DNA of 64,000 nt from Acidobacteriaceae bacterium dw_441 (lineage in GTDB: Bacteria > Acidobacteriota > Terriglobia > Terriglobales > Acidobacteriaceae). The stretch is from positions 1 through 64,000 of the forward strand of contig JAAVVA010000002.1 in NCBI GenBank assembly GCA_018449715.1, read 5' to 3'. Under the pieces are notes generated by a model that had not been told where the DNA came from, ran no database searches, and saw only the letters and a list, made by a program, of their open reading frames with translations. The position numbers were made by a program, and so were the translations under genes. Of the stretch, positions 8,607 through 16,744 are shown piece by piece (position 1 is the first letter of the stretch; the number at the start of each line of letters is the position of its first letter).

Positions 8607-9527
8607 TCAGGCTTGAGTCCCGGCAGCTCGGTAACGCCCAGGACTTTTCCCGAACATCTCTTTGAAGGCCAAGCTGAAAGATGTCTCCGAGGCATAACCG
8701 ACACTTGCGGCAATGTTCGACAGGCTCTCTTTGCCGTGTCTGAGAGCATTGCGCGCGACTGTCATACGCCAACGGATCAGGTACTCCATGGGTGGTACAC
8801 CTACAAGAGCTTTGAATCGCTCGGAGAAGGACGTGCGCGACATGCCCACCTCCGACGCCAATTCTTCAACCTTCCATCTCCGCGCGATCTCTCCATGCAT
8901 TCGTTCGAGAGCACGACGAATCTGAGTGTCCGAGAGTGCGCCAAGCCAGCCAATAGAACAGGACTCGTCGGCGAGATACGTTCGCAGGATATTCACGAGT
9001 ACGATATTCGCCAGGTTTCCAGCCACAGTGGACGCTCCTGGGCGCAGCACCTCTGTTTCATACCCGATCAGGTCAAGCACCAGTTCCAGCGCACGAGCAT
9101 GTGGCGAACTTGCTTGAATGTGAATCAGCGGCGGCAGCAGGTCAAGCAAGAGGCTACTCATCTCTTCGTCAAACGTAAAGCTTCCCCCTGTTCCCACCAT
9201 CTTCGTCAGCCCCTCGCCATAGCGAATCACGCAGCCAGTTCTGGCTTTTTCGGAGATGGCCTTCACTCCGTCGATTGCTTCTGTCTCAAGATCGTCCGCC
9301 AGGCAGTATGGCTTGCCATTCGTAATCAGGTAAAAATCTCCGGCTTTCACCTTTACTGGCTCCGTTACATCTTCGATCCACACCCACATCGAGCCTTCAT
9401 GCACGCTTCCAAACTTCAAATGGCGATAAGCCGGAAAGCGCAGCGCCCACGCTCCAGCGCATTCCAGACGCGCGGACATAACACTGTTCACCTTCAGCAG
9501 CGAGAAAACATCAGAGAGAGGGTCCAT
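8607..9527 (-). CDS. AraC-family regulator with cupin_6-type N-terminal domain
   Basis: A 306-aa protein. The N-terminal half resembles the cupin_6 ligand domain (WALRFPAY, then a GDFYLI segment). The C-terminal ~100 residues are two HTH motifs of AraC type (WKVEELASEVGMSRTSFSERF and ISNIAASVGYASETSFS-like pattern). Regulators with this architecture typically control an adjacent oxidoreductase, and here the divergent neighbour is an aldo-keto reductase 118 bp away. The ORF is open to 9722, but I choose the ATG at 9527 because it begins the domain and does not cross the neighbouring gene. The effector is unknown. Confidence 0.85.
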   Translation of the reverse strand: MDPLSDVFSLLKVNSVMSARLECAGAWALRFPAYRHLKFGSVHEGSMWVWIEDVTEPVKVKAGDFYLITNGKPYCLADDLETEAIDGVKAISEKARTGCVIRYGEGLTKMVGTGGSFTFDEEMSSLLLDLLPPLIHIQASSPHARALELVLDLIGYETEVLRPGASTVAGNLANIVLVNILRTYLADESCSIGWLGALSDTQIRRALERMHGEIARRWKVEELASEVGMSRTSFSERFKALVGVPPMEYLIRWRMTVARNALRHGKESLSNIAASVGYASETSFSLAFKEMFGKSPGRYRAAGTQA

Positions 9528-9645
9528 CCTGATATTTTCGTACGATTCGATAGAAAATGCGACCGATACATTATGGACTGAACAGCCATGTCCCCGCATT
9601 CTTATATCTGAGCCGCTTGCCAAGGGTTCTACGAGGGACTCAGGC

Positions 9646-10530
9646 ATGAATGAGACGACAACAACGCCAGCGACTGTGAACAAGATATTCAGGATCGGCG
9701 GAGATCTCCCGGTGCATCGCATCGGCTATGGCTCGATGCAGCTCACCGGCCCTGGAGTATGGGGTCCTCCGGAAGATGTGGAAAATGCGCGTGCGGTTTT
9801 ACGACGCTCTGTAGAACTTGGGGTGAACTTTATCGACACGGCGGATGTCTACGGGCCGAACGAAACAGAGCGTCTTATTCGGGAAGCTCTATCTCCTTAC
9901 ACTCCGGGAGTCGTCATCGCTACAAAAGGGGGTATGGTTCGTAGCGGGCCGTGGACAGCAACTAATCCGGGCATGTCCTTCAATGGGACCGAGGCTCATC
10001 TTCGTCGCGCGGTGGAAAGCAGTTTACGAAATCTTGGACTCCAGCAAATCGATCTTTACCAGCTTCATCGCGCTGATCCGACAATACCTATCGAGGAGAC
10101 GATGCATGTCTTCAGGGCTTTGCGGGAAGAGGGCAAGATTCGGCACATCGGTCTCTCTGAGGTGAGCGTGGATGAGATCGAGCGCGCCCGGTCCGTCGTC
10201 GAAATCGCTGCCGTACAGAACATCTACAACCTGACCATACGTAAGCATGACGATGTGCTGGCCTATTGCGAGCGCAATGGGATTGCTTTCATCCCCTTCT
10301 GGCCGCTCCATTCTGGAGCCTTGGCAAAGTCGGAAGCTATGGCTGCAATCGCACTCCAGAGAGGAGCAACACCAGCACAGGTTGCGCTCGCCTGGCTTCT
10401 GAAGAAATCGCCTGCGATCATTCTGATTCCCGGCACATCGTCTCTCGCTCATCTTGAAGAGAATGTGGCCGCCTCTGGCATCGAGCTTGCCGACACCGAT
10501 ATAGAAGCACTCGACCGGCTGGAAGTTTAA
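9646..10530 (+). CDS. Aldo/keto reductase family oxidoreductase
   Basis: The 294-aa TIM-barrel protein carries the full AKR catalytic tetrad: Asp64 and Tyr69 in DTADVYG, Lys94 in ATKGG and His141 in YQLHRAD. The late IPGTSS segment binds the NADP phosphate. It should reduce a carbonyl compound using NADPH in the cytosol. It is divergent from the AraC/cupin_6 gene, a common regulator-reductase pairing for detoxification of reactive carbonyls. The frameshifted SDR gene begins 81 bp downstream on the same strand, so the two were probably one unit. Confidence 0.9.
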   Translation: MNETTTTPATVNKIFRIGGDLPVHRIGYGSMQLTGPGVWGPPEDVENARAVLRRSVELGVNFIDTADVYGPNETERLIREALSPYTPGVVIATKGGMVRSGPWTATNPGMSFNGTEAHLRRAVESSLRNLGLQQIDLYQLHRADPTIPIEETMHVFRALREEGKIRHIGLSEVSVDEIERARSVVEIAAVQNIYNLTIRKHDDVLAYCERNGIAFIPFWPLHSGALAKSEAMAAIALQRGATPAQVALAWLLKKSPAIILIPGTSSLAHLEENVAASGIELADTDIEALDRLEV

Positions 10531-10611
10531 CGCAGTTCGAGCAGGAAATGCAGATTGCGCGTAGGCGTCAAACCACACAAATTGACGAACTTAAATAATA
10601 AGGAGATACGA

Positions 10612-11356
10612 ATGGGAAAGCTGGATGGAAAATTGCATTGGTCACAGGCGCGTCCAAAGGAATCGGTGCAGGAATCGCTCTCGCACTCGCGGCGGAGGGC
10701 GCGGCAGTGGCGGTGAACTACACATCAAGCCGTGAAGACGCGGACCGCATCGTTGCGAAGATTAAAGCAGCCGCTGGCAAAGCCTTCGCCGTACAAGGCA
10801 GCGTTGCCTCTGCGGCTGATGTAGAGCGCATCTTCACAGAGACGGAGAAGGAGGTTGGGAATGTGAACATTCTTGTGAACAACGCGGAGTCTTCACCTCA
10901 GCATTACTCCAGGACTTTGACGAAACCGAGTTCCATCGCCAGTTCAACACCAATGTTCTCGGGGTTCTTCTCGCATCGAGGAGGGCAGTGGAGTCGTTTG
11001 GCACGAGTGGAGGCAACATCATCAACATAGGTTCTGCTGCTACGAGTTCCACGCCTCCCGGCTACTCTACCTACGTCGCCACGAAGTCTGCGGTCAACGG
11101 CATCACCCGCGTCCTAGCCAAGGAACTGGCTGGTAAGAAGGTCCGCGTCAACTGCATCAATCCGGGATTTGTAGAAACTGAGGGTGCTAAGACAACTGGC
11201 AATTTCGAGCAAATTGCCAACGCTGTCGCCTCGCTGACACCCCTTGGTCGTGTTGGACAACCGGAAGATATAGGTTCGGTCGCGGTCTTTCTCGCCTCCG
11301 AAGATTCCCTCTGGCTCACCGGCGAACTCATTTATGCGAGCGGAGGCTTTCGTTAA
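10612..11356 (+). pseudogene. SDR-family oxidoreductase with two single-base frameshifts
   Basis: Together the frames spell a normal ~250-aa short-chain dehydrogenase: start MGKLDGK, cofactor motif TGASKGIG, NILVNNA, the STYVATK active site (Tyr-x3-Lys) and the PGFVETEGA loop. AGGAG (10601-10605) sits 6 bases before the ATG at 10612. The reading frame breaks near 10629, where one A seems missing from an A run after GGA, and again near 10887, where one G is missing in the NNAG turn. Either two deletions made a pseudogene or both are sequencing slips. It follows the aldo-keto reductase gene and would have used NAD(P)H. Confidence 0.8.
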
Positions 11357-11382
11357 GGAGTGTCGTGCGTTATCTACTCAGG

Positions 11383-11474
11383 CGGCGCTCGCCCGAACGG
11401 ACTCAACAAGGCCCGTTCTGTGGGCCGTCCACCGGAACGGCACGAAGTGGAACAAAGCTGCGCAAAGTGCCTCC
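11383..11474 (+). repeat. ~92-bp structured repeat, copy 1
   Basis: This element matches the reverse complement of 15309-15402 along nearly its whole length. Shared blocks include CCCGAACGGACTC, ACAAGGCCCG, TGGGCCG and CGAAGTGG. At its centre GGCCC and GGGCC form a stem with a 7-base loop; loop bases differ between copies while the stem is kept, which favours a folded RNA or DNA structure. It starts 27 bp after the SDR remnant. Function unknown. Confidence 0.65.
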
Positions 11475-11584
11475 TTGCCGTTATCTTGTTGATTTGGGTC
11501 TATGCCGGTAAAAGAATGTTCGTCTGTGTTCACTGGAAAGTTATGGGATGCCGCTAGCAGCGGCATCCCCGATGTGTTCGGTCG

Positions 11585-11853
11585 TCTGCGGGAGTCGTTG
11601 CACTTGACCTCGCAGTTCGGGCGGTTCATGTCACAAATCAGAGCAGATTTTTCGGTAAGTCAGAGGCACGTATTGAACCTTTCCCACGGGGATGCAGCGT
11701 CAGCTCTCTATGTAACAGCCTTCAGGAGCGCTCGTTGGTGGATTAACTCTCAGTGCGAAGGGTCTTCGAGCCGTCCTGTTCGTAGGCATAGCTATCGGGA
11801 GCATTGCCATCCTGCCTTTCGCTTTACAGCGGCAGTCGAAAGAATCTTTGTGA
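11585..11853 (+). pseudogene. Degraded MFS transporter C-terminal remnant
   Basis: Bases 11599-11645 match 20809-20855 inside the intact MFS gene with about four differences. Further on, two frames read DAASALYVTAF and then GALVGGLTLSAKGLRAVLF, typical of the last helices of DHA1-type efflux permeases, and end at TGA 11851-11853. No start or N-terminal part is present and the frame shifts at least once. The stop overlaps the GTG of the zinc-ribbon gene as GTGA, so the two were once translationally coupled. Confidence 0.65.
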
Positions 11854-12074
11854 GCATAAAAGGGTCCAATTTCTCACATTCCTCGCTTCTGCACTTCCAT
11901 GTGTGCGTTCACTGCGGAAGTGCGTTCAGGAGAGAAGTCTTCGAGGGGCGTTCGCTTACTTCTGGAATCTTGCTCTGCCCCAAATGCGGTCTTGAAGGCC
12001 CTTTGAATGTAGAAATACTAGAGGCCGTAGAAGAACAAACCGACCATCAGCTTTCCACTCCGTCACCCGGTTAG
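11850..12074 (+). CDS. Small zinc-ribbon protein, copy 1 of 4
   Basis: The 74-aa product shares its core with three other genes here: LLHFHVCVHCGS, then RREVFEGR, LTSGI and CPKCGLEGPLNVEI. Two CxxC-like knuckles (CVHC and CPKC) about 30 residues apart can bind one zinc ion. The start is GTG, as in all four copies, overlapping the stop of the MFS remnant. Its tail runs into the 3' end of a convergent LysR fragment. Function unknown; the recurrent position beside regulators and cargo suggests an accessory or regulatory role. I know of no characterised homologue. Confidence 0.65.
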   Translation: MSIKGSNFSHSSLLHFHVCVHCGSAFRREVFEGRSLTSGILLCPKCGLEGPLNVEILEAVEEQTDHQLSTPSPG

Positions 12075-12452
12075 AGGCAGTTGTCCCTGGATCGCAAACC
12101 TAACACCATTGAGCTTTCGGCCTGCGGCTTTGACAACCTCAGTCACGAGACGGGATTTGCTATCTGCTCGGACCGCAAGACTGGTGATAAGGCGAAGACG
12201 ATCATCCGCTAGAAGGCGCATCGTAAGGCCGTCGCAGGCAATCCTCCATGCGGCTGTTCGTGGAAGAAATGCTAATCCTCTATGCTCACGAACCAACTCA
12301 GAGGCTTCTTCGGGACTCGTGAAATGGTAAATGTCCGAAGGATGCACTCCCTTGTCTGAGGTGGCGGACTGGATCGAATCGTACAGATGGGCGTTTGCGT
12401 GTTGTCCCAGAAGTATCCAGTTCCGATTGTGTATCTGTTCCAGACGAACTTC
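12063..12452 (-). pseudogene. LysR-family regulator C-terminal fragment
   Basis: Bases 12065-12452 are a gapless duplicate of 27562-27949 (17 differences in 388 positions, about 95.6% identical), which there form the C-terminal 130 residues of an intact LysR protein. Here only the end of the effector-binding domain remains (LEQIHNRNWILLG to GQLPLTG). Upstream the sequence changes at 12453, so the DNA-binding domain is missing and the fragment cannot act as a regulator. It converges with the zinc-ribbon gene, overlapping it by 12 bp. Confidence 0.85.
12065..12452 (+). repeat. 388-bp direct repeat, left copy
   Basis: Gapless match to 27562-27949 with 17 differences. The matching block ends abruptly at both sides. 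Most differences are scattered, and the protein reading is kept, so the copies separated some time ago but within the life of the island. Confidence 0.9.
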
Positions 12453-12682
12453 TGTGTGCGCTCCAGGTTCATTCCATAAAGAGCGTACGCCACGCAACTG
12501 TGCAGATACGAGATCAGAATAAAGAACGTGACCTGGCTGGAGTTATGCCGTTCCCCGGAGGATTCTCTTACCTTAAACGGTGCTCTCTCCGACGGTAGAA
12601 AATTGCTCACTGCCGGAGAATAGCAATGCACGTAGCTTGATATTCCGTGATACTCCACTGCATACGTGGCCTTTTTGACCAA
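12453..12682. other. Unrecognised junction segment
   Basis: About 230 bp between the LysR fragment and the IS1182 fragment. A minus-strand frame is open through it (continuing from the transposase start), but its translation matches neither IS1182 nor LysR families as far as I can tell. Probably debris from the rearrangement that truncated both neighbours. Confidence 0.4.
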
Positions 12683-12958
12683 CAACTCGACGTTCCTCCG
12701 GCACTCAGCTTCCAAGCGCCGCGACGAGCGGATCTGGTTGAGATAACCGTATAGATACAACTTCAACAAGTCGCGCGGATCATAGCCAGGTCGTCCTGTT
12801 TCAGCGGCACAAGCGCGCTCGAAGCCAAACTCCGACATCGCGAGCTTTTCGACAAATGCTGCAATTACCCGACACACATGATCGGCTGGCACAAAGTCAT
12901 CCAATATCACAGGAAATAGTGTTCCTTGATTTCGCCCCTCGCCTTGGATATAACCCAT
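12683..12958 (-). mobile_element. IS1182-family transposase, N-terminal fragment
   Basis: The first 92 residues (MGYIQGEGRNQGTLFP through LYGYLNQIRSSRRLE and ECRRNVEL) are the DUF772-type N-terminus typical of IS1182 transposases. At ECRRNVEL the similarity stops; the intact protein would continue for about 400 residues with the DDE catalytic core. Only the promoter-proximal end of the element remains, so it is inactive. It marks a rearrangement point beside the LysR fragment. Confidence 0.82.
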
Positions 12959-13032
12959 AAGGAGACATGCCTCCGTTCAACAAATCTTCTCATCTATGTC
13001 ATGTTTAAAAATATCCGTGGCACAGCTACGAA

Positions 13033-13083
13033 ATCCATTTCTAACGGTACAGGAGCCGCTACGCTGTAGTGTTAGAAATGGAT
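13033..13083. repeat. Perfect 13-bp inverted repeat (hairpin)
   Basis: ATCCATTTCTAAC and GTTAGAAATGGAT are perfectly complementary across a 25-base centre, which itself contains ACAG and CTGT. It lies 74 bp beyond the transposase start and 73 bp from the 3' end of the membrane-protein gene. It may be an end of the degraded IS or a bidirectional termination hairpin, but no U-run follows. Confidence 0.5.
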
Positions 13084-13156
13084 TGCAAGTATCCCATATT
13101 GGGGAAACTGGAGGCTCCCTCCTATGAGGAGTCCCTTGGGATAAGCATACCTACTC

Positions 13157-13654
13157 TTATTGGCTATGCTCACCTGACGAAAGATTAGGAACCGCAGACG
13201 ATTCATCAAAACGCGTGTTAAAGGTGACGCATAGCGCCAGTAGAAAAATTCCCATGCCAAATACCAGCTCAATTTTCGTGGTGGGCGTTGTAACTAAAGT
13301 TTTCCTGGCGCTGAACCAGGCCGAAACATCTTGTAACCGGCTTATAATCACGCCAGACCAAAACACCGAGAGACCCGCGAGGACCTTTTGGGCACCATTG
13401 ATCTGGCTGCCAAGCGGGGAGAGGAATATTCCGGCGGACCAACCCGCACATCCAGAGACCAGCCCCACGAGCGATAGCAGGAAGCAGCTATACATCCGAT
13501 GGTTCGTAAATGCAGGGGCGAAAGCTGACAGTGCAACCTGGACGAGAAAGAACAAAATGCCGATGAACACCGCCATCTGCAGAGAAGCTTTCTGTTGAAC
13601 CTTGACGATAGCAGCGGGCAACATATGGCTATACAAAGCTCGTAGCAATGGCAA
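13157..13654 (-). CDS. Polytopic membrane protein, last gene of a three-gene operon
   Basis: A 165-aa protein with about four hydrophobic helices: MAVFIGILFFLVQVAL, a CFLLSLVGLVSGCAGW stretch, a VLAGLSVFW stretch and LVFGMGIFLLALCV. I recognise no family. The start at 13654 overlaps the preceding gene by 26 bases; an in-frame ATG at 13624 lies 5 bases after that gene's stop and is equally likely. The three genes are packed head to tail, so they probably act together at the membrane. Confidence 0.5.
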   Translation of the reverse strand: MPLLRALYSHMLPAAIVKVQQKASLQMAVFIGILFFLVQVALSAFAPAFTNHRMYSCFLLSLVGLVSGCAGWSAGIFLSPLGSQINGAQKVLAGLSVFWSGVIISRLQDVSAWFSARKTLVTTPTTKIELVFGMGIFLLALCVTFNTRFDESSAVPNLSSGEHSQ

Positions 13655-13973
13655 GGAGCTTGTCTAAATTGCTGACCAGCGTAGCAATACTATTCAATGT
13701 CTGTGCCGTGTTAGCGAGTGCGGTAGCGCTCTGTGACAGAGTTGCATTAACAGCGGTCAAACTTGCTGTAGCAGCGGCAAAAGGAGCCGTGGTGTTATCG
13801 AATTGGGCTGATAGCAGATTGAGCAGTTGACCTCTGAGGCGTTTTCCTTCTATCAGGAAGGTTGTTTGGTCTGCAAGGCTGAATCGCGCATCTGTAGCGT
13901 AGGAGAAACACTGGTTGATTATGGCCGTCAGAGTGACAGTGTCGATCGGTGCTGTTGCCATGATTTTCCTCAT
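13629..13973 (-). CDS. Hypothetical Ala/Thr/Ser-rich helical protein
   Basis: A 114-aa protein, middle gene of the operon. The N-terminal third is mixed (NQCFSYATDARFSLADQTTF). The rest is an Ala/Thr/Ser/Asn-rich amphipathic helix with regular heptad-like leucines, plausibly a coiled coil. There is no signal peptide or membrane segment, so it may be cytoplasmic. The start codon overlaps the stop of the lipoprotein gene, implying coupled translation. No known family. Confidence 0.5.
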   Translation of the reverse strand: MRKIMATAPIDTVTLTAIINQCFSYATDARFSLADQTTFLIEGKRLRGQLLNLLSAQFDNTTAPFAAATASLTAVNATLSQSATALANTAQTLNSIATLVSNLDKLLAIATSFV

Positions 13974-14905
13974 TTCACCAAGGGACTAATTTGAGTGGAT
14001 AACGTCTGAATCTGAGTAACCCATGCTCCCAAGGCATCATTCAACGACGAAAGGGACAACTGTTTGTCTTTGCCGCTTGTCGACGCCGCGCTTTTTAGCA
14101 AGGCGTTGTTGGCGCTAATCATAGATGACACAAGCTGGGACGGAACTGAGGCTGTTGCTGAGGTCGCTACTGAAGCAGCGGTCGCAATTGTAGCTAAGCG
14201 AGCGACTCTCTGGTCGTAGGTCAAATTCACCCTGTCTTTGTTGTAGGCCACGATGTCAGAGGCAAGTTGATCGTTTGCCCCGGTAATCACCTCTTTGGAA
14301 AAGATGTTGTCCATATCAGTCTTGATGAGAGACAGAATTACGTTGACCTGTGGACCGCCTTCCTGGATAGCAGTTTTCACAAGGGCGTCTCTCTTGCCGT
14401 TCAAATACATCTTTCCAATGGTGCCTATCACTGAAGTGATAGGCCCAATGTAGGAATTCGCGGTAGGATCGCCCCCTCCCGACAGACTTGTAAATGTTGT
14501 ATTCAAGGACGAAAGGTTCGTTCCCAACGCTGTACTGGCGGTGGCAAAATCAGCCGGAGCCGTCGTATTGGACAGATCGTATAGGCGAGTCGCATACACG
14601 CTGACAACCGAGAGCGCATCGAGCCTTGCTTTTATGCTTGCTGGTGAAAACGTCGATTGCATCAGCGGTGTTGGGTGCCCAGCAGCATCTTTCGTAGCCA
14701 CGGAAAGACTGGGGTCATTAGCAATATCGGCTAAATACAGCTGTGCTTCGTAGGAATTGCGTGAAGAATAGAAGGTGCTGATTACCGAAATAGTTTGGGT
14801 TGTGGATGTCTGAAAACTCGTTACCGGTGTAATGTAGCGGTTGTTTAGGCATCCAGACAGAACAGTGCAGCTAAGTAAGGCACAAATGCCTATCTTGAGT
14901 CGCAT
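13970..14905 (-). CDS. Hypothetical lipoprotein, first gene of a three-gene operon
   Basis: A 311-aa protein. Starting at 14905, it opens with MRLKIGICALLSCTVLSGC, a signal peptide with lipobox LSGC, so it is secreted and lipid-anchored. GAGG lies 6 bases before this ATG, while upstream in-frame starts lack a site. The mature part is Ser/Thr/Ala-rich and mostly helical. No family recognised. With the small helical protein and the four-helix membrane protein it makes a compact operon of unknown role between an IS remnant and the ArdC gene. Confidence 0.55.
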   Translation of the reverse strand: MRLKIGICALLSCTVLSGCLNNRYITPVTSFQTSTTQTISVISTFYSSRNSYEAQLYLADIANDPSLSVATKDAAGHPTPLMQSTFSPASIKARLDALSVVSVYATRLYDLSNTTAPADFATASTALGTNLSSLNTTFTSLSGGGDPTANSYIGPITSVIGTIGKMYLNGKRDALVKTAIQEGGPQVNVILSLIKTDMDNIFSKEVITGANDQLASDIVAYNKDRVNLTYDQRVARLATIATAASVATSATASVPSQLVSSMISANNALLKSAASTSGKDKQLSLSSLNDALGAWVTQIQTLSTQISPLVK

Positions 14906-15308
14906 AATCACCCTCATTCCAAATCTCTTCTTTTTACTGGGCCGGGTGGAAGTTTTTTGTGGTGCAATCCTTATACACGAAGAAAAGTAGAAGTTGCAGA
15001 AAAATATAAATAAACAATCTCCAGCCTTACGGCTATGAATAATGGAGTGCGGTAGCGCACGCTGCAATCCCTACGATACTGTTTGCCGCCTTCCAGGTCC
15101 GCTCTGGATAACACATCCATGTCACTTTGTGAGAACAGGTCAATGCGCTCCTTGAGCATCAAATAAGGGGGCTTATGGCATTCCGGATCACTTGTGAGCA
15201 GCTTGGACGTTGTACCGGCAATAACGTTGGTCGAACATAGGGTTTCGTAACAGCCTCGTTCCTGCCCGCAACACCGACCCTCAAAACATAACAACCAAGC
15301 AACCCCTC
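14906..15308. other. Upstream region of the lipoprotein operon
   Basis: About 400 bp with no gene I can support. It should contain the operon promoter near the lipoprotein start, and it borders the structured repeat copy 2. Long minus-strand frames here have no ribosome site, signal or family match. Confidence 0.4.
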
Positions 15309-15402
15309 GGAGGCGCTGACGCGCGACTTGGCCCCACTTCGGGTCGCAAGAGTGGTCGGCCCATAGAGCGGGCCTTGTGGAGTCCGTTCGGGACGAGCGC
15401 CG
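15309..15402 (-). repeat. ~94-bp structured repeat, copy 2 (inverted relative to copy 1)
   Basis: The minus strand reads CGGCGCTCGTCCCGAACGG, then GGCCCGCTCTATGGGCC (stem of 5, loop of 7) and CGAAGTGG, matching copy 1 at 11383-11474. It lies about 165 bp upstream of the ArdC gene and points away from it. The pair forms a ~4-kb inverted repeat around the LysR/IS/lipoprotein block. Confidence 0.65.
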
Positions 15403-15568
15403 ACTGCGCGCCAAACGATCGTGCGTGTTTGGCACTTGCCGCGCCTGCCACTCCGGCCTCCCCACCCTCGCTCGCCTCGTTCTGCTCTGTCTGCCGATGG
15501 TTCGTTTTTTGTCTCGCTGCGCTGGTGAGAAACAAAAAACGCCTACCGGGCAGACAGAGGCAAAAACA

Positions 15569-16537
15569 ATGGAATATCAAAGCAACAGCAACAGCGCATC
15601 CACCGCCAGCAATGGCGCAGTCACCACCGTAGCCACCACCCGCCGCAATCGCTCCACCACCGAAAACCCTGAACGACCGCAGCAACAGCCACAGACGGCG
15701 AAAGAAGTAATCGCCGCCAACGTGCAGAGCCTCATCGAGCAGTTAGAGGCCGGGCACTCCGATGCACTCACCGCTTACCTGAACGCGATGAGCCGCTTTC
15801 ACAACTACTCTTTCGGAAACATTCTGGAGATTGCACGGCAGAAGCCTGATGCAACACAGGTTGCCGGATTCTGGAAGTGGAAAGAAGTTGGCCGCAGCGT
15901 TAAGAAGGGTGAAAAGGGCATCCGCATTATTGCCCCTATCGTCGGCATCAAGCGCAAGAAGGACACAGAAGCCAACAAGGACATTACCAAGCAGAACACG
16001 GTGGTATTGGTTGGATTCCGTTCGGCGTATGTCTTCGACGTGTCGCAGACCGAAGGCGCAGAGCTTCCCGCGATGCGCCAGATTTACGGCGAGGTGGGCG
16101 AAAACCGCGACCGCCTGATTTCGTTCATCGAGCGTCAGGGTATCGAGCTTGTCTTTACCGAGCGCATCGCTCCCGCGCTTGGCATGAGCTACGGCGGACG
16201 CATCGCCATCCTGCCCGGACAATCGAAGGCCGAGGAGTTTTCGACTCTCGTTCACGAGCTGGCGCACGAGATGTTGCACAAGGCCGAACGGCGCACCGCC
16301 ACGACCAAGACAGTACGCGAGACAGAGGCCGAGGCCATCGCCTTTGTGATCGGTAAGGCCGTAGGTCTGGAGACGGGCAGCGCATCGGCTGATTACATCC
16401 ACCTGTACCACGGCAACGCATCGCTTCTAGCGGAATCGCTTGAAGTCATCCAGCAGACATCCGCTGTCATTCTTGCCGCATTGCAGCCGTCCGCAGCCGA
16501 GACGATGCCCGATGCAGAACTGGCGCAGGTGGCGTAA
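15569..16537 (+). CDS. ArdC-family antirestriction protein (ssDNA-binding domain plus HExxH metallopeptidase)
   Basis: The 322-aa protein begins with a Ser/Thr/Gln-rich leader, then an ArdC N-terminal domain (about residues 45-165, with SFGNILEIARQKPDAT and FWKWKEVGRSVKKGEKG). A zincin-like domain follows with HELAHE and a later glutamate-rich RETEAEAIAF segment. ArdC proteins bind incoming single-stranded plasmid DNA and protect it from restriction in the recipient. The ATG at 15569 follows the structured repeat region. Its TAA shares a base with the next ATG (TAATG), coupling it to the DUF6908 gene. Such pairs are typical of conjugative elements of Acidobacteria. Confidence 0.85.
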   Translation: MEYQSNSNSASTASNGAVTTVATTRRNRSTTENPERPQQQPQTAKEVIAANVQSLIEQLEAGHSDALTAYLNAMSRFHNYSFGNILEIARQKPDATQVAGFWKWKEVGRSVKKGEKGIRIIAPIVGIKRKKDTEANKDITKQNTVVLVGFRSAYVFDVSQTEGAELPAMRQIYGEVGENRDRLISFIERQGIELVFTERIAPALGMSYGGRIAILPGQSKAEEFSTLVHELAHEMLHKAERRTATTKTVRETEAEAIAFVIGKAVGLETGSASADYIHLYHGNASLLAESLEVIQQTSAVILAALQPSAAETMPDAELAQVA

Positions 16538-16710
16538 TGCAGACCATCCTCACCATCCTCAAAATGGCCGGAGGTTTCCGGCCTAACCTCTACCTCAAGA
16601 TCGAAAACGCTCCCTACATGGCGCTTGTCATCGAAGCCATCGGAACAGGGCCTCTGGGACTTCCTGCCATCTCCGTTACCCACTATGGCGAGCAGAACAA
16701 TAACGAATGT
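16537..16710 (+). pseudogene. DUF6908-family protein, truncated
   Basis: The first ~55 residues (MQTILTILKMAGGF, YLKIENAPYMALVIEA, ISVTHYGEQN) are the start of a DUF6908 protein, a small family encoded after ArdC genes. After GEQN the expected continuation is absent. The frame stays open to 16923, but only by reading antisense through an AraC gene. The breakpoint therefore lies near 16700, where the AraC/efflux module was inserted or a deletion occurred. Function of the family is unknown. Confidence 0.7.
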
Positions 16711-16744
16711 TACTTGCAAGAAAGCATGGAGACCGGGAAAGAAA

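Noticed and set aside
8274..9581. Long plus-strand ORF (435 aa) across the AraC-type gene
   Set aside because: It is antisense to a convincing AraC/cupin_6 gene, its translation is low-quality with no motif, and it has no ribosome site.
12272..12958. The 228-aa minus-strand ORF as a complete transposase
   Set aside because: Only the first 92 residues match IS1182. The rest reads through junction sequence and the LysR fragment in a wrong frame.
15281..15685. Minus-strand ORF overlapping the structured repeat copy 2, and the similar ORF at copy 1 (11360-11557)
   Set aside because: The shared protein string comes from DNA conservation of the repeat, the ORFs lack ribosome sites, and reading continues into unrelated sequence, so an RNA or DNA element explains it better.
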